64,000 nucleotides of DNA, from the NCBI RefSeq assembly GCF_011398355.1, contig NZ_AP021889.1, positions 682,001 to 746,000 on the forward strand, read 5' to 3'. Shown one piece after another: positions 24,425-33,258 of this stretch. The notes below the pieces were generated by a model that saw only the letters and a program-made list of their open reading frames with translations, ran no database searches and had not been told where the DNA came from. Both the position numbers and the translations under genes were made by a program. The stretch comes from Thiosulfatimonas sediminis (lineage in GTDB: Bacteria; Pseudomonadota; Gammaproteobacteria; Thiomicrospirales; Thiomicrospiraceae). Position 1 is the first letter of the stretch; every line of letters starts with the position of its first letter.

Positions 24425-25860
24425 ATTTGAAATCAAAAACAATATCAGGAGTTTCTTGGAATGCATTAGGTAATGTCATTCGTCAGATAGTGACTGTTTT
24501 AACTCTAATTTTTATGGCTAGAATACTGAGTCCTGACGACTATGGTGTATATGCTATTTTGATGATATTCGTTTCATTTATGGCAATTTTTGCTTCTATG
24601 GGCTTGGGTCAAGCAATTATCTATAAAGATTCACCATCACAAAGTTTTTTATCCAGCATTTTTTATTTTAATCTAGGCTTAAATTCTATACTTTCAATAT
24701 TACTCTTTCTGTTAGCAAGTTTGATAGCGTCTTTCTTTGATAAAGACGGGCTGGAGGAGCTAGTCGAATTAATCAGCATTATCTTTATTATTTCATCGCT
24801 TAGCTTAATCAACAAAACTATGTTGGAAAAGCAAATGAAATTCAAATTGGTTGTTATTGTTGAAATAATTGCTTTATTGGCAAGCGCGCTTATAGGTTTG
24901 GTTTCCGCATATCAGCAATTTGGTGTTTATAGTTTGGTTATTATGGCAATTACAAATGCATTTGTTTTATCAACTGGCTTTTTGATTGTTTACAAGTGGT
25001 TACCAAGCTTAAGTTTTTCTTTTAGTCATATTCAAACGATACTTTCGTATTCTGCAAACTTAACTGGTTTTACATTTATTAATTATTTTTCACGTCAGTC
25101 GGATCAGTTTTTAATTGGGAAATTCCTTGGTTCGACGTCATTAGGAATTTATAGTATGGCTTACAAAATCATGCTTTATCCTTTACAAAATATTTCTCAT
25201 GTAATTATTAGGGTCCTATTCCCAGCTTTTTCTGAAATAAAAAACGATCATGAAAAATTTAGAGAGGGTTACCTTAAAGCGATTAGTTTTATTGCTTTAA
25301 TTACTTTTCCTTTAATGGCAGGTTTGTTGGTTACAGCAGAGAGTTTTGTCAGTTTGGTTTTAGGGCCACAATGGCAAGAGATGGCTATCCTTTTGATGGT
25401 TCTTGCACCCGTTGGTATGGTTCAGTCAATAACAACGACCACCGGTTCTATATATATGGCGAAGGGGACAACAGGTGCAATGTTCCGAATCGGTCTCGCA
25501 AATGCAGTTGTTACCGTATCAGCTTTCGCAATTGGTGTGTTCTTTGGTCTTGTTGGGATTGTTTTGGCTTATGCAATCGCTAATTTAATTATGCTAATAC
25601 CAAATTTTTATTATCCCTGGAAGCAAATTAAACTGAGTGTCATAGAAGGATTATTAAGGTTATTTCCATTTTTTATCACTTCGATGTTAATGGCTGCGTT
25701 TGTGTACTTAGTCGGAATTTATGTAAATCATCTGGAGTTCTCTATTTTTATTGGATTTATATTACAAGTGATTTTAGGGGCGGTGTTTTATCTTGTTTCC
25801 CTATATCTTTTCTATAGAAAGATTTTGTTACATCTTCTGTATCAATTTAAAAGAGTATAG
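24421..25860 (+). CDS. lipopolysaccharide/exopolysaccharide flippase (Wzx-type, PST family)
   Basis: 479 aa with about twelve to fourteen transmembrane helices. The N-terminus KSKTISGVSWNALGNVIRQIV and the ARILSPDDYGVYAIL motif are typical of PST/MOP-family polysaccharide exporters. It would move the undecaprenyl-linked repeat unit across the inner membrane. It starts without its own ribosome site, by ATGA overlap with the epimerase remnant. AT-rich codon use begins here and continues through the glycosyltransferases, as is common in O-antigen clusters. Confidence 0.93.
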   Translation: MNLKSKTISGVSWNALGNVIRQIVTVLTLIFMARILSPDDYGVYAILMIFVSFMAIFASMGLGQAIIYKDSPSQSFLSSIFYFNLGLNSILSILLFLLASLIASFFDKDGLEELVELISIIFIISSLSLINKTMLEKQMKFKLVVIVEIIALLASALIGLVSAYQQFGVYSLVIMAITNAFVLSTGFLIVYKWLPSLSFSFSHIQTILSYSANLTGFTFINYFSRQSDQFLIGKFLGSTSLGIYSMAYKIMLYPLQNISHVIIRVLFPAFSEIKNDHEKFREGYLKAISFIALITFPLMAGLLVTAESFVSLVLGPQWQEMAILLMVLAPVGMVQSITTTTGSIYMAKGTTGAMFRIGLANAVVTVSAFAIGVFFGLVGIVLAYAIANLIMLIPNFYYPWKQIKLSVIEGLLRLFPFFITSMLMAAFVYLVGIYVNHLEFSIFIGFILQVILGAVFYLVSLYLFYRKILLHLLYQFKRV

Positions 25861-25868
25861 TAATTTTT

Positions 25869-26852
25869 ATGGTTAGGCAGGTCAAAGTTTCAATTGTAAT
25901 TCCGGTATTTAACGTAGAAAAGTATTTAGATAAATGTTTAAATTCCGCCTTAAATCAAGATTACCCCAATATTGAAGTGGTTGCGATAAATGATGGTTCA
26001 GAGGATAAGAGTCTAGAGATTCTTAATAGTTATTCAGAAACTTGGACTAACTTGAAGGTTTTTAGCCAGAATAATCAAGGTCTAAGTGTTGCGAGAAATA
26101 CTGGGATCGAAAAAAGCACGGGTGACTATGTAATGTTTTTGGATAGTGATGATTATATAGCCCTTAATACAGTTAGCACGCTAATTAATTATATTAGTCA
26201 GTATGGAGTAAATACGGTCTTTTTTTCTGGTTGTGCGTTTAATGATGGCCATTCAGACGAGCTTGCTAGATATTTTGATTATGAACGACCTGTAGAATTG
26301 CATCAGAAAAAAATGCCTTCTGAACAGTTATTTATCGAATTAAATAAACAAAATAAGTATTCAGTTTCAGCATGCCTTTATCTTACTTTAAAAAATAATT
26401 TGTCAGATTTAAGGTTTTATCCAGCTATTTACCATGAAGATAATTTATTCACTACACAGCTATTATTAAAAGATAAATCCGCTGAGGCCATGTGCGTGTC
26501 GGACGTTTTGTTTTATCGGAGAGTAAGGCCAGGGTCAATCATGACTGAAGCAAAGTCGATGAAGCACGTTGAAGGCTACATAATTGTTTCCGAGCAACTG
26601 TTAAAAGTAAGCAAAAAAATTCCCCGTAATTCGGAGGCTTTTGTCGCTTTGATGAAGTTTGTTCAAAAATGTATTTATGCCTCATCTTCAGATTTGATAC
26701 GCCAGAGAGTTTCATGGTTGTCACTAAAATACCGACTAAAATTGATCTTATTGCTCTTTAAAACAAGAAGAATTGACATAACCTCTAAAAGTTATCTTTT
26801 AGTAGTATTTCCTTTTTTATCTCATTTGAAAAAGTTGATAAAAACCAAGTGA
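25869..26852 (+). CDS. glycosyltransferase family 2
   Basis: 327 aa. GT-A fold recognised by VSIVIPVFNVEKYLDKCLNS at the N-terminus, EVVAINDGSEDKS (nucleotide-binding Asp), the QGLSVARNTGIE segment, and the DSDD metal motif in VMFLDSDDYI (about residue 98). Cytoplasmic, adding one sugar to the lipid-linked repeat unit; donor and acceptor cannot be told from sequence. It starts 8 bp after the flippase. Confidence 0.93.
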   Translation: MVRQVKVSIVIPVFNVEKYLDKCLNSALNQDYPNIEVVAINDGSEDKSLEILNSYSETWTNLKVFSQNNQGLSVARNTGIEKSTGDYVMFLDSDDYIALNTVSTLINYISQYGVNTVFFSGCAFNDGHSDELARYFDYERPVELHQKKMPSEQLFIELNKQNKYSVSACLYLTLKNNLSDLRFYPAIYHEDNLFTTQLLLKDKSAEAMCVSDVLFYRRVRPGSIMTEAKSMKHVEGYIIVSEQLLKVSKKIPRNSEAFVALMKFVQKCIYASSSDLIRQRVSWLSLKYRLKLILLLFKTRRIDITSKSYLLVVFPFLSHLKKLIKTK

Positions 26853-26890
26853 AGACCTTTTCGAATTAAAACGAAACCATCAAAGAAATA

Positions 26891-27811
26891 ATGCTAACTA
26901 GTATGAAGCCTGATAAAAAACTTGTCACTGTTATAGTCCCAACCTATGGACGAAGTAATGAATTATCGAATGCTATACAGAGTGTTCTGAAACAAACGTA
27001 TAGAAATATAGAGTTAATCATTGTCGATGATAATAGCTGCATCAAAAATCGAAATGCAGTAAAAAGTGTCGTTAGTTCTTTTGCAAACGACAGAGATATT
27101 ATTTACTTAGGTGATGGTATCAATCGTGGTGGTGCTGGCGCCAGAAACTTAGGGTTAGATATAGCTAAGGGTGAATATGTAACGTTTTTAGATGATGATG
27201 ATTTTTTTTCTGAAAATAAAATTGAAAAGCAAGTGCAGCACATTGAAAAAAATAATTTAGATGTATCAGTTTGTGATATGAATTTTTCTCAAAATGGAAA
27301 GTTTCTGGATGTAAGTAATTGTTATGCAAGAGTAAATTCATTAAAAGATTTCATAATTAACGGCAATTGTTATACGCCAATGATTTTAGCAAGAAAAGAT
27401 GTATTAAAAACCGTAAACGGTTTTACAAAAACGCCCAGATTTCAAGATCATCTTTTAATGCTTAAAATTTTGGCAAAAGAATATAAGGTTGGTCATATAA
27501 AAGAAAAGCTTTTTACACATAGTAACCATAACGGGATGAGAATAACTTATAGCTCAGGCTCTGCTATCGGTTTTAAAAAAAAGTTTGACGAGGAATCTAA
27601 GTATTTAAAGTTGCTTAATTCTGGAGAGTTACAACAATATCAATTTTCAAAGAATTTAGTTGAGATGAAAATTTTAAGATCAACAAGAAGTTTTTTAGAC
27701 TTGGCGAAATTAACATCTAAGTCTTTTTGTAATATAAGAAGTTTTAATCAATTTTATGCTTATGTTAAATGTTTAATTAGAAATGTTTTTTTTCCTAATA
27801 GGCATTTTTAG
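26891..27811 (+). CDS. glycosyltransferase family 2
   Basis: 306 aa. GT2 motifs: VTVIVPTYGRSNELSNAIQSVL, ELIIVDDNS, GGAGARNLGLDIAKGEYVTFLDDDDFF (DDD metal site). The C-terminal 100 residues are basic and AT-rich-coded, with no membrane segment. Two starts are possible, ATG 26891 and ATG 26903. It sits 38 bp after the previous transferase in the same operon. Sugar specificity unknown. Confidence 0.92.
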   Translation: MLTSMKPDKKLVTVIVPTYGRSNELSNAIQSVLKQTYRNIELIIVDDNSCIKNRNAVKSVVSSFANDRDIIYLGDGINRGGAGARNLGLDIAKGEYVTFLDDDDFFSENKIEKQVQHIEKNNLDVSVCDMNFSQNGKFLDVSNCYARVNSLKDFIINGNCYTPMILARKDVLKTVNGFTKTPRFQDHLLMLKILAKEYKVGHIKEKLFTHSNHNGMRITYSSGSAIGFKKKFDEESKYLKLLNSGELQQYQFSKNLVEMKILRSTRSFLDLAKLTSKSFCNIRSFNQFYAYVKCLIRNVFFPNRHF

Positions 27812-27851
27812 AGTTTCTAGAGATTGGTTAAGAATCATTTAGGTTGGTTAA

Positions 27852-28880
27852 GTGAGTGCATATTTTTTTGTTTTTTTCTTAAATGTTTTTGCTGGGTTAC
27901 TCTGGAATAAAAGTCGTTTAGGTAATGTCGTTTTGTTATCAATAATGATTGTCTTCATGACGTTGTTTATTGGTTTGAAATATGAAGTGGGAACCGATCA
28001 CGGAAATTATTTAGGTCTCTTTTATCGTTTTATGATGGACGCAGAATTTGATTTGTTGTTCCCAGAGTATGGCTATTATTTAATTAATAGATTCTCAGGG
28101 GCGGTAGGCCTTGATTTGCAATTTGTTTATTTTATTTGTGGTGCTCTGATGTCTTACTTTACTTATCGTGCAGCACAGGTAATCGATATAAATCCTTTTT
28201 ATTTCTTCGCAATTATTTTCCCATTTCACATTGTTATGTTAGGTATAAGCGGTGTACGTCAAGGTGTTGCTGAAAGCATTTTTATTTTTGCATTCTCTTT
28301 GTTAATTTTGACGAAATACAGGAAATATATCTTATTTTTATTAATTGCAATGGGTTTTCATTTGTCTGCGCTGTTTTTTGTATTTCTTCGTTACATAACG
28401 GTAAAAAAACGTTGGTTAATCTTATTTGCCTTTGTATCAATACCACTAATGATTTACTTATATGAGTTCCGTTATGCACACTATGCAGATACAACGCTCT
28501 ACAATCAAGGCGCCTATCTTCGTGTTGGGTTTTTAGTGGGCGTATCGTTTGTATTTCTATTACTCTCTAAAGTATTAGTCGTAGCTCCAAATAATCTTGA
28601 ACATAGTCGTTTTTTTAATTTTTTTATTTATTCGCCAGTTGTATTGTTTTTACTGATTCCTCTTTCATCAACATTGATTGATCGGATTTCGTACTATTTT
28701 ATTTTGGCTGAAGTTATCTATTTCATGTATTTTTTTAGGTTATACAGCAATCGAATGAGTTACAAGGTCGGGTTGACTTCCATTTTGTTGGCTTCATTCA
28801 TCAGTCTTGTTGCTTTTGCTTTTTTTGGAAATAATGCTGAAAACTACCAATACAACAATATTATTTTCGAGATGTTTTAG
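27852..28880 (+). CDS. EpsG-family polysaccharide polymerase (Wzy-type)
   Basis: 342 aa, about ten transmembrane helices. The EpsG motif GLKYEVGTDHGNY (about residues 39-51) and the GVRQGVAESIFIFAFSLL segment are typical. It would join repeat units in the periplasm. The start is GTG 27852, shortly after a GGTTGG ribosome-like site. The gap to the next gene is 2 bp. Confidence 0.85.
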   Translation: MSAYFFVFFLNVFAGLLWNKSRLGNVVLLSIMIVFMTLFIGLKYEVGTDHGNYLGLFYRFMMDAEFDLLFPEYGYYLINRFSGAVGLDLQFVYFICGALMSYFTYRAAQVIDINPFYFFAIIFPFHIVMLGISGVRQGVAESIFIFAFSLLILTKYRKYILFLLIAMGFHLSALFFVFLRYITVKKRWLILFAFVSIPLMIYLYEFRYAHYADTTLYNQGAYLRVGFLVGVSFVFLLLSKVLVVAPNNLEHSRFFNFFIYSPVVLFLLIPLSSTLIDRISYYFILAEVIYFMYFFRLYSNRMSYKVGLTSILLASFISLVAFAFFGNNAENYQYNNIIFEMF

Positions 28881-28882
28881 TT

Positions 28883-29965
28883 ATGAAGCATATTGCTTTT
28901 TTTATTTCTGATATTTCAAGCACTGGTGGCACTGAAAGGATTTCTTTTTTAGTTGCAAATTATTTGCAGAACTTGGGCTATAAAGTTAGTTTTCTCACTC
29001 TGAATAAAAAGAATAACGAACTTTTTTTTCCGTTAAATGAAAATATAAATATTCATTTAATCAGAGAGCAAAAAAAATCACATTTTGGTGATTTATTGAA
29101 AATTAGGCGAGTATTCAAAAAAAATAATTTTGATGTCGTTATTGATGTGGATTCAGTTCTTACTCCATATACTTTTCTATCAAAATTTGGTTTAAAAAAA
29201 ACCAAGCATATTGTCTGGGAACATTTTAATGCAGCAATTAATTTAGGCATAAAGCGGCGTGACCTTGGACGTTACCTTGGGGCAAGATATGCAGATAGAT
29301 GTGTTGTCTTAACACAAGAAGATAAGCAACAGTGGCAGTCGAAATTTAGCGCTGAAAATGTCACAGTTATTTACAATCCGGTTACAACTCAATATTCTGA
29401 ATTTCCTATTTTATTTAAGCCTGGAAAAAAGAAAATTATCTTAGGTGTTGGGCGTCTTGCAGAACAAAAAGGCTTTGATTTATTATTAAAATCTTGGTGT
29501 GAATTGTCGCCAAGTATTAGAGCGCAAGCTGTTCTACATATTGCTGGTGATGGAGTTGATAAGCAAAAATTAGTAGATTATGTTGCACATCATAATCTAG
29601 AGAGTAACGTTAAATTCTTGGGCCATTGTTCAAATATCACTGAAATTTATAAAAATTCTTATGCTTATGTTTTAAGTTCAAGATTTGAAGGATTTGTATT
29701 AAGTTTACTTGAGGCAATGGCATCAGGCTTGCCTGTTGTTTCCTATGATTGTCCATGCGGCCCTAAAGAATTGTTATCAACCGAATATGGGCTTTTAGTT
29801 GAAAAAAATAATGTTTCAGCTTTGGCGGCTGCATTAGAAAAAATCATTACAGAAACAGACCTTCGTGATCAGTTTGCTTTGAAAGCTTTTGAACGAAGCT
29901 TTGATTTTACCCCTGATGCTATTTTGCCTCAATGGAGTAAGTTGCTGGGTGAATTATATGAATAA
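28883..29965 (+). CDS. glycosyltransferase family 4
   Basis: 360 aa, GT-B fold. N-terminal DISSTGGTERISFLVANYL glycine loop; C-terminal VGRLAEQKGFDLLLKSW, HIAGDG, and SSRFEGFVLSLLEAMASGLPVVSYDCPCGPKE, the conserved donor-binding E-x7-E region. It closely follows the GalNAc/Gal-adding group in layout, but specificity is not assignable. Its end overlaps the acyltransferase start by 8 bp. Confidence 0.93.
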   Translation: MKHIAFFISDISSTGGTERISFLVANYLQNLGYKVSFLTLNKKNNELFFPLNENINIHLIREQKKSHFGDLLKIRRVFKKNNFDVVIDVDSVLTPYTFLSKFGLKKTKHIVWEHFNAAINLGIKRRDLGRYLGARYADRCVVLTQEDKQQWQSKFSAENVTVIYNPVTTQYSEFPILFKPGKKKIILGVGRLAEQKGFDLLLKSWCELSPSIRAQAVLHIAGDGVDKQKLVDYVAHHNLESNVKFLGHCSNITEIYKNSYAYVLSSRFEGFVLSLLEAMASGLPVVSYDCPCGPKELLSTEYGLLVEKNNVSALAAALEKIITETDLRDQFALKAFERSFDFTPDAILPQWSKLLGELYE

Positions 29966-30950
29966 AGTTCACTCTATTCAGCTTCTAAGGGGGGTGGCAT
30001 CACTCTTAGTTCTAATTGTACACGCGTTCTATAAAGAGGAAGTTTATGGTGAAGGCCAGTTAGGTCGCTTTCTTTATGGAAATATTGGCGTTGATATATT
30101 TTTTATCATTTCTGGTTTTGTCATGCTTTATACCCTCAATTCTAACAAAAGTGCGAGCCAGTTTTTAATCAAACGTGCAATTCGGATTCTCCCTGTCTAT
30201 TGGGCGACCCTTTCTATTGTGATAGTGGTTTATTTATTGTTTCCAAGCATGGTCAATGGTGGCCGTGAAAGTAGTGTTGTGGGGTCAATTTTTCTTATCC
30301 CAATGGATGCATTATTTTTAAACCAAAATGCGTGGACGTTAACATTTGAATTCATTTTTTATTTTGTCTTCGCTACTGTTTTTATCTTTAATGGCCAGTT
30401 TCGAGTATGGGGGGTGGTCGTTATTCTTATCGCTTTGGTTATAATTGGCCAAATTTATACATTTGACTTAGCTTTATTGCGTGCTTTGACTTCATCGTTA
30501 TTAATTGAATTTCTATATGGTTTTGTTTTGTATGCTTTTTTTATGAAGTTCAATGATGCACAAAAAATAGCTCTTATACTGATACTGTTTTTAGCGGTTT
30601 TTTTGTTGCAATTTGTTGAAGTTCCTAGCGAATATAGAATGATTTCTTTAGGTATTCCTGCCTTATTTATCTGTACTATCGTGGTTTATCTTGAAAAGTA
30701 TATTGCTAGATTTTTCTGGCGTATTTCTGATTTTTTTGGTGATATTTCTTATTCGCTATATCTAGTGCATCCAATGACATTATTCGCTTCAGCCGTGGTG
30801 TTAAGTTATTTAGGGATAAGTGACCCATTTATTTTTTTGCTAGCCCTTTTAATAACGTCAATTTTTGCAGGATGGTTCACATTTACATATATCGAACAGC
30901 CGCTAACTAAAAAATTACAAATAACTTACTCAGAGTATCGTAAACGATGA
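29958..30950 (+). CDS. acyltransferase family 3 membrane protein
   Basis: 331 aa from ATG 29958; earlier in-frame starts lie inside the previous gene and give nonsense sequence. About ten transmembrane helices. The N-terminal IQLLRGVASLLVLIVHAFY carries the conserved R and catalytic H, and GVDIFFIISGFVM is the second family motif. These enzymes O-acetylate sugars of polysaccharides. It overlaps its neighbours on both sides (8 bp upstream, ATGA downstream), showing tight coupling. Confidence 0.92.
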   Translation: MNKVHSIQLLRGVASLLVLIVHAFYKEEVYGEGQLGRFLYGNIGVDIFFIISGFVMLYTLNSNKSASQFLIKRAIRILPVYWATLSIVIVVYLLFPSMVNGGRESSVVGSIFLIPMDALFLNQNAWTLTFEFIFYFVFATVFIFNGQFRVWGVVVILIALVIIGQIYTFDLALLRALTSSLLIEFLYGFVLYAFFMKFNDAQKIALILILFLAVFLLQFVEVPSEYRMISLGIPALFICTIVVYLEKYIARFFWRISDFFGDISYSLYLVHPMTLFASAVVLSYLGISDPFIFLLALLITSIFAGWFTFTYIEQPLTKKLQITYSEYRKR

Positions 30951-32077
30951 AAATATTACATGTCATTTCAGGTTTAGATGATGGTGGCGCAGAAGCTGTT
31001 TTATACAGACTAGTTCAGTTTGATTCTACACCATGTATTCACACAGTGGTTTCCCTAGCTGATGGCGGAAAATATGCTTCATTATTACAGGAATTAGGCG
31101 TTAAAGTAGTTTGTCTTGATATGAAAAACTCGAGATTTAAGTTTTATGCTTTATTTAAGCTTTATCGTTTTATTCGTATTCTCAAGCCTAATGCTATTCA
31201 AACTTGGATGTTTCATGGCGATCTAATTGGTGGGATTGTTGGACGTTTGGCGGGTGTTAGAAATATCACTTGGGGCGTTCACCACACGACTCTGGTTAAA
31301 GGTGAGTCTAAACGGTCAACGATTTTGATTGCAAAAATTAATGCTTTTATATCTAAATTTGTTCCTAGAAACATTATCTACTGTGCTGAAAAGTCCCGAG
31401 AAGTTCAAGAGTCTATTGGATTTAAAAAATCGATTGGGCATGTGGTTAGTAATGGTTATCGAGTGGATGATTATTCGCCGAATACTGGAATCGGTTCGCA
31501 ATTCAGGAATGAAATAAATGTTGATCCGCAGACTTTTTTGATTGGTCATGTCGGACGTTATGACCCCCAAAAAGATCAAAAGAATTTGTTAGATGCTTTA
31601 GGGATGCTTAAAGCAAAAGGTTTGGACTTTAATGCAGTTATCGTTGGAACGAATTTAGACAATAATAACCAAACTTTATTAGACCTCGTTGATCTAAATG
31701 ATTTGATCAATAATGTGCAATTATTGGGAAGACGTAATGATATTCCCGCTGTGATGAATGGCATTGATTTATTTGTATTATCTTCTGCTTTCGGTGAAGC
31801 CTTTCCAAATGTTCTCAATGAAGCGATGGCCTGTGGAACACCTTGTGTTACAACCAATGTAGGCGATTCTAGTGTGATTGTAGGTAATACTGGCTGGATT
31901 GTTGGACCAAGGAACGCAAAACAATTAGCGGATGCGATAGAGAACGCATATTTTGAGAGATTGAATGATTCTGAAAAGTGGCAAGACCGTAAGCAAAAAG
32001 CACGAGAGCGAATTGTTGAAAATTTCAGTATTGATAAGATGGTAGCCAATTACCATAGCGTGTGGCGTGGTTTATGA
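30947..32077 (+). CDS. glycosyltransferase family 4
   Basis: 376 aa, GT-B fold. VISGLDDGGAEAVLYRL at the N-terminus, VGRYDPQKDQKNLLDAL at the start of the second domain, and SSAFGEAFPNVLNEAMACGTPCVTTNVGDS with the E-x7-E motif near residue 290. The first domain's WMFHGDLIGGIVGRLAG segment is common among O-antigen transferases. ATGA overlap upstream and downstream. Donor sugar unknown. Confidence 0.93.
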   Translation: MKILHVISGLDDGGAEAVLYRLVQFDSTPCIHTVVSLADGGKYASLLQELGVKVVCLDMKNSRFKFYALFKLYRFIRILKPNAIQTWMFHGDLIGGIVGRLAGVRNITWGVHHTTLVKGESKRSTILIAKINAFISKFVPRNIIYCAEKSREVQESIGFKKSIGHVVSNGYRVDDYSPNTGIGSQFRNEINVDPQTFLIGHVGRYDPQKDQKNLLDALGMLKAKGLDFNAVIVGTNLDNNNQTLLDLVDLNDLINNVQLLGRRNDIPAVMNGIDLFVLSSAFGEAFPNVLNEAMACGTPCVTTNVGDSSVIVGNTGWIVGPRNAKQLADAIENAYFERLNDSEKWQDRKQKARERIVENFSIDKMVANYHSVWRGL

Positions 32078-33213
32078 AAGTTTGCTTAATATCTCAAAAT
32101 GTTTCACCTGGTATTTTAATTTTTCGTAAAGATTTTATCCGCTATTTGGTTTTGCAGGGCCACCAAGTTTTTGCCTTTGCAATAGATTACACTATGGATA
32201 CAGAACAAATGGTAAGAGATTTAGGAGCTATTCCAGTTTCTTATCAGCTTAATAAAACTGGAATGAACCCCTTTTTAGACATACGTGATACCTATCTGCT
32301 GAAGCAAGAAATAATGAAAATTTCACCAGATGTTGTTTTTAGCTTTTTTGTAAAACCGTCAATTTATGGTTCGATTGCCGCTTGGTTCGCTGGTGTTCCA
32401 CGAATAATTGCTATGCTTGAAGGCTTAGGATATATCCATACTCCAACAAGCAGGGGAGTATCTTTTAAAAAACAATTTTTAAAACGAGTCCATGGAGCTT
32501 TATGTACTTTGGGATACGCCTTTGCAGATAAGGTCTTATTTTTAAATTCAGATGATCCCAAAGACTTATCTAGTGTAGCGCTGCTAAGTAAAAAAAAACT
32601 TGATGTCTTAGGGCCGATTGGTTTGGATTTGGATTATTTTCAATACTCTAAACCGGATTTAAATAAACCAGTTAGATTTATTTTTATTGCTCGTCTTTTA
32701 GCCGAAAAAGGTATCTTTCAGTATCTGTCTGCAGCCAGAATTGTCAAACGCGATTATCCAAATTCAGAATTTGTTGTTTTAGGTGGGCTTGATCCAGATA
32801 ACCCTGCGGCCTTATCTAAATCAGAGCTCGATAAAGTAATTCAAGAGGGAATCATTATTTATCCGGGTCATGTAAATAACGTCAAGGAATGGATAGATCA
32901 ATCACACGTATTTGTGTTGCCATCTTTTTATCGTGAAGGCGTTCCACGTTCAACCCAAGAGGCTATGGCGATTGGTCGTGCAATTATTACTACCGATGTG
33001 CCAGGCTGTCGTGAAACTGTTGTAGAGGGTGTTAATGGTTTTATGGTACCTCCGTGGGATGCGGAATGTTTGGCAGATAAAATGGTTTATCTGATTAAAA
33101 ATCCAGATGAAATTATTCGGATGGGTGAGAGTAGCTACCAAATGGCCCATGAAAATTTTGATGTAAAAAAAATCAACCCTGAATTGGCTAAAAAAGTTTT
33201 AGGTAGTTTATAA
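32074..33213 (+). CDS. glycosyltransferase family 4
   Basis: 379 aa from ATG 32074, which overlaps the upstream stop as ATGA; a start four codons earlier is less likely. N-terminal SFFVKPSIYGSIAAW is typical of the group near WcaA/PglA-like enzymes that act on UDP-GlcNAc-derived sugars. IFIARLLAEKGIFQYLSAA and PSFYREGVPRSTQEAMAIGRAIITTDVPGCRETV are the second-domain motifs. Its C-terminal tail, MAHENFDVKKIN, matches the remnant at 36874-36990, so a second transferase of this type once existed there. Confidence 0.92.
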   Translation: MKVCLISQNVSPGILIFRKDFIRYLVLQGHQVFAFAIDYTMDTEQMVRDLGAIPVSYQLNKTGMNPFLDIRDTYLLKQEIMKISPDVVFSFFVKPSIYGSIAAWFAGVPRIIAMLEGLGYIHTPTSRGVSFKKQFLKRVHGALCTLGYAFADKVLFLNSDDPKDLSSVALLSKKKLDVLGPIGLDLDYFQYSKPDLNKPVRFIFIARLLAEKGIFQYLSAARIVKRDYPNSEFVVLGGLDPDNPAALSKSELDKVIQEGIIIYPGHVNNVKEWIDQSHVFVLPSFYREGVPRSTQEAMAIGRAIITTDVPGCRETVVEGVNGFMVPPWDAECLADKMVYLIKNPDEIIRMGESSYQMAHENFDVKKINPELAKKVLGSL

Positions 33214-33258
33214 AGTTGTTAATTCACTTATTGATTAATATAGGTACTGTGTTTTTAT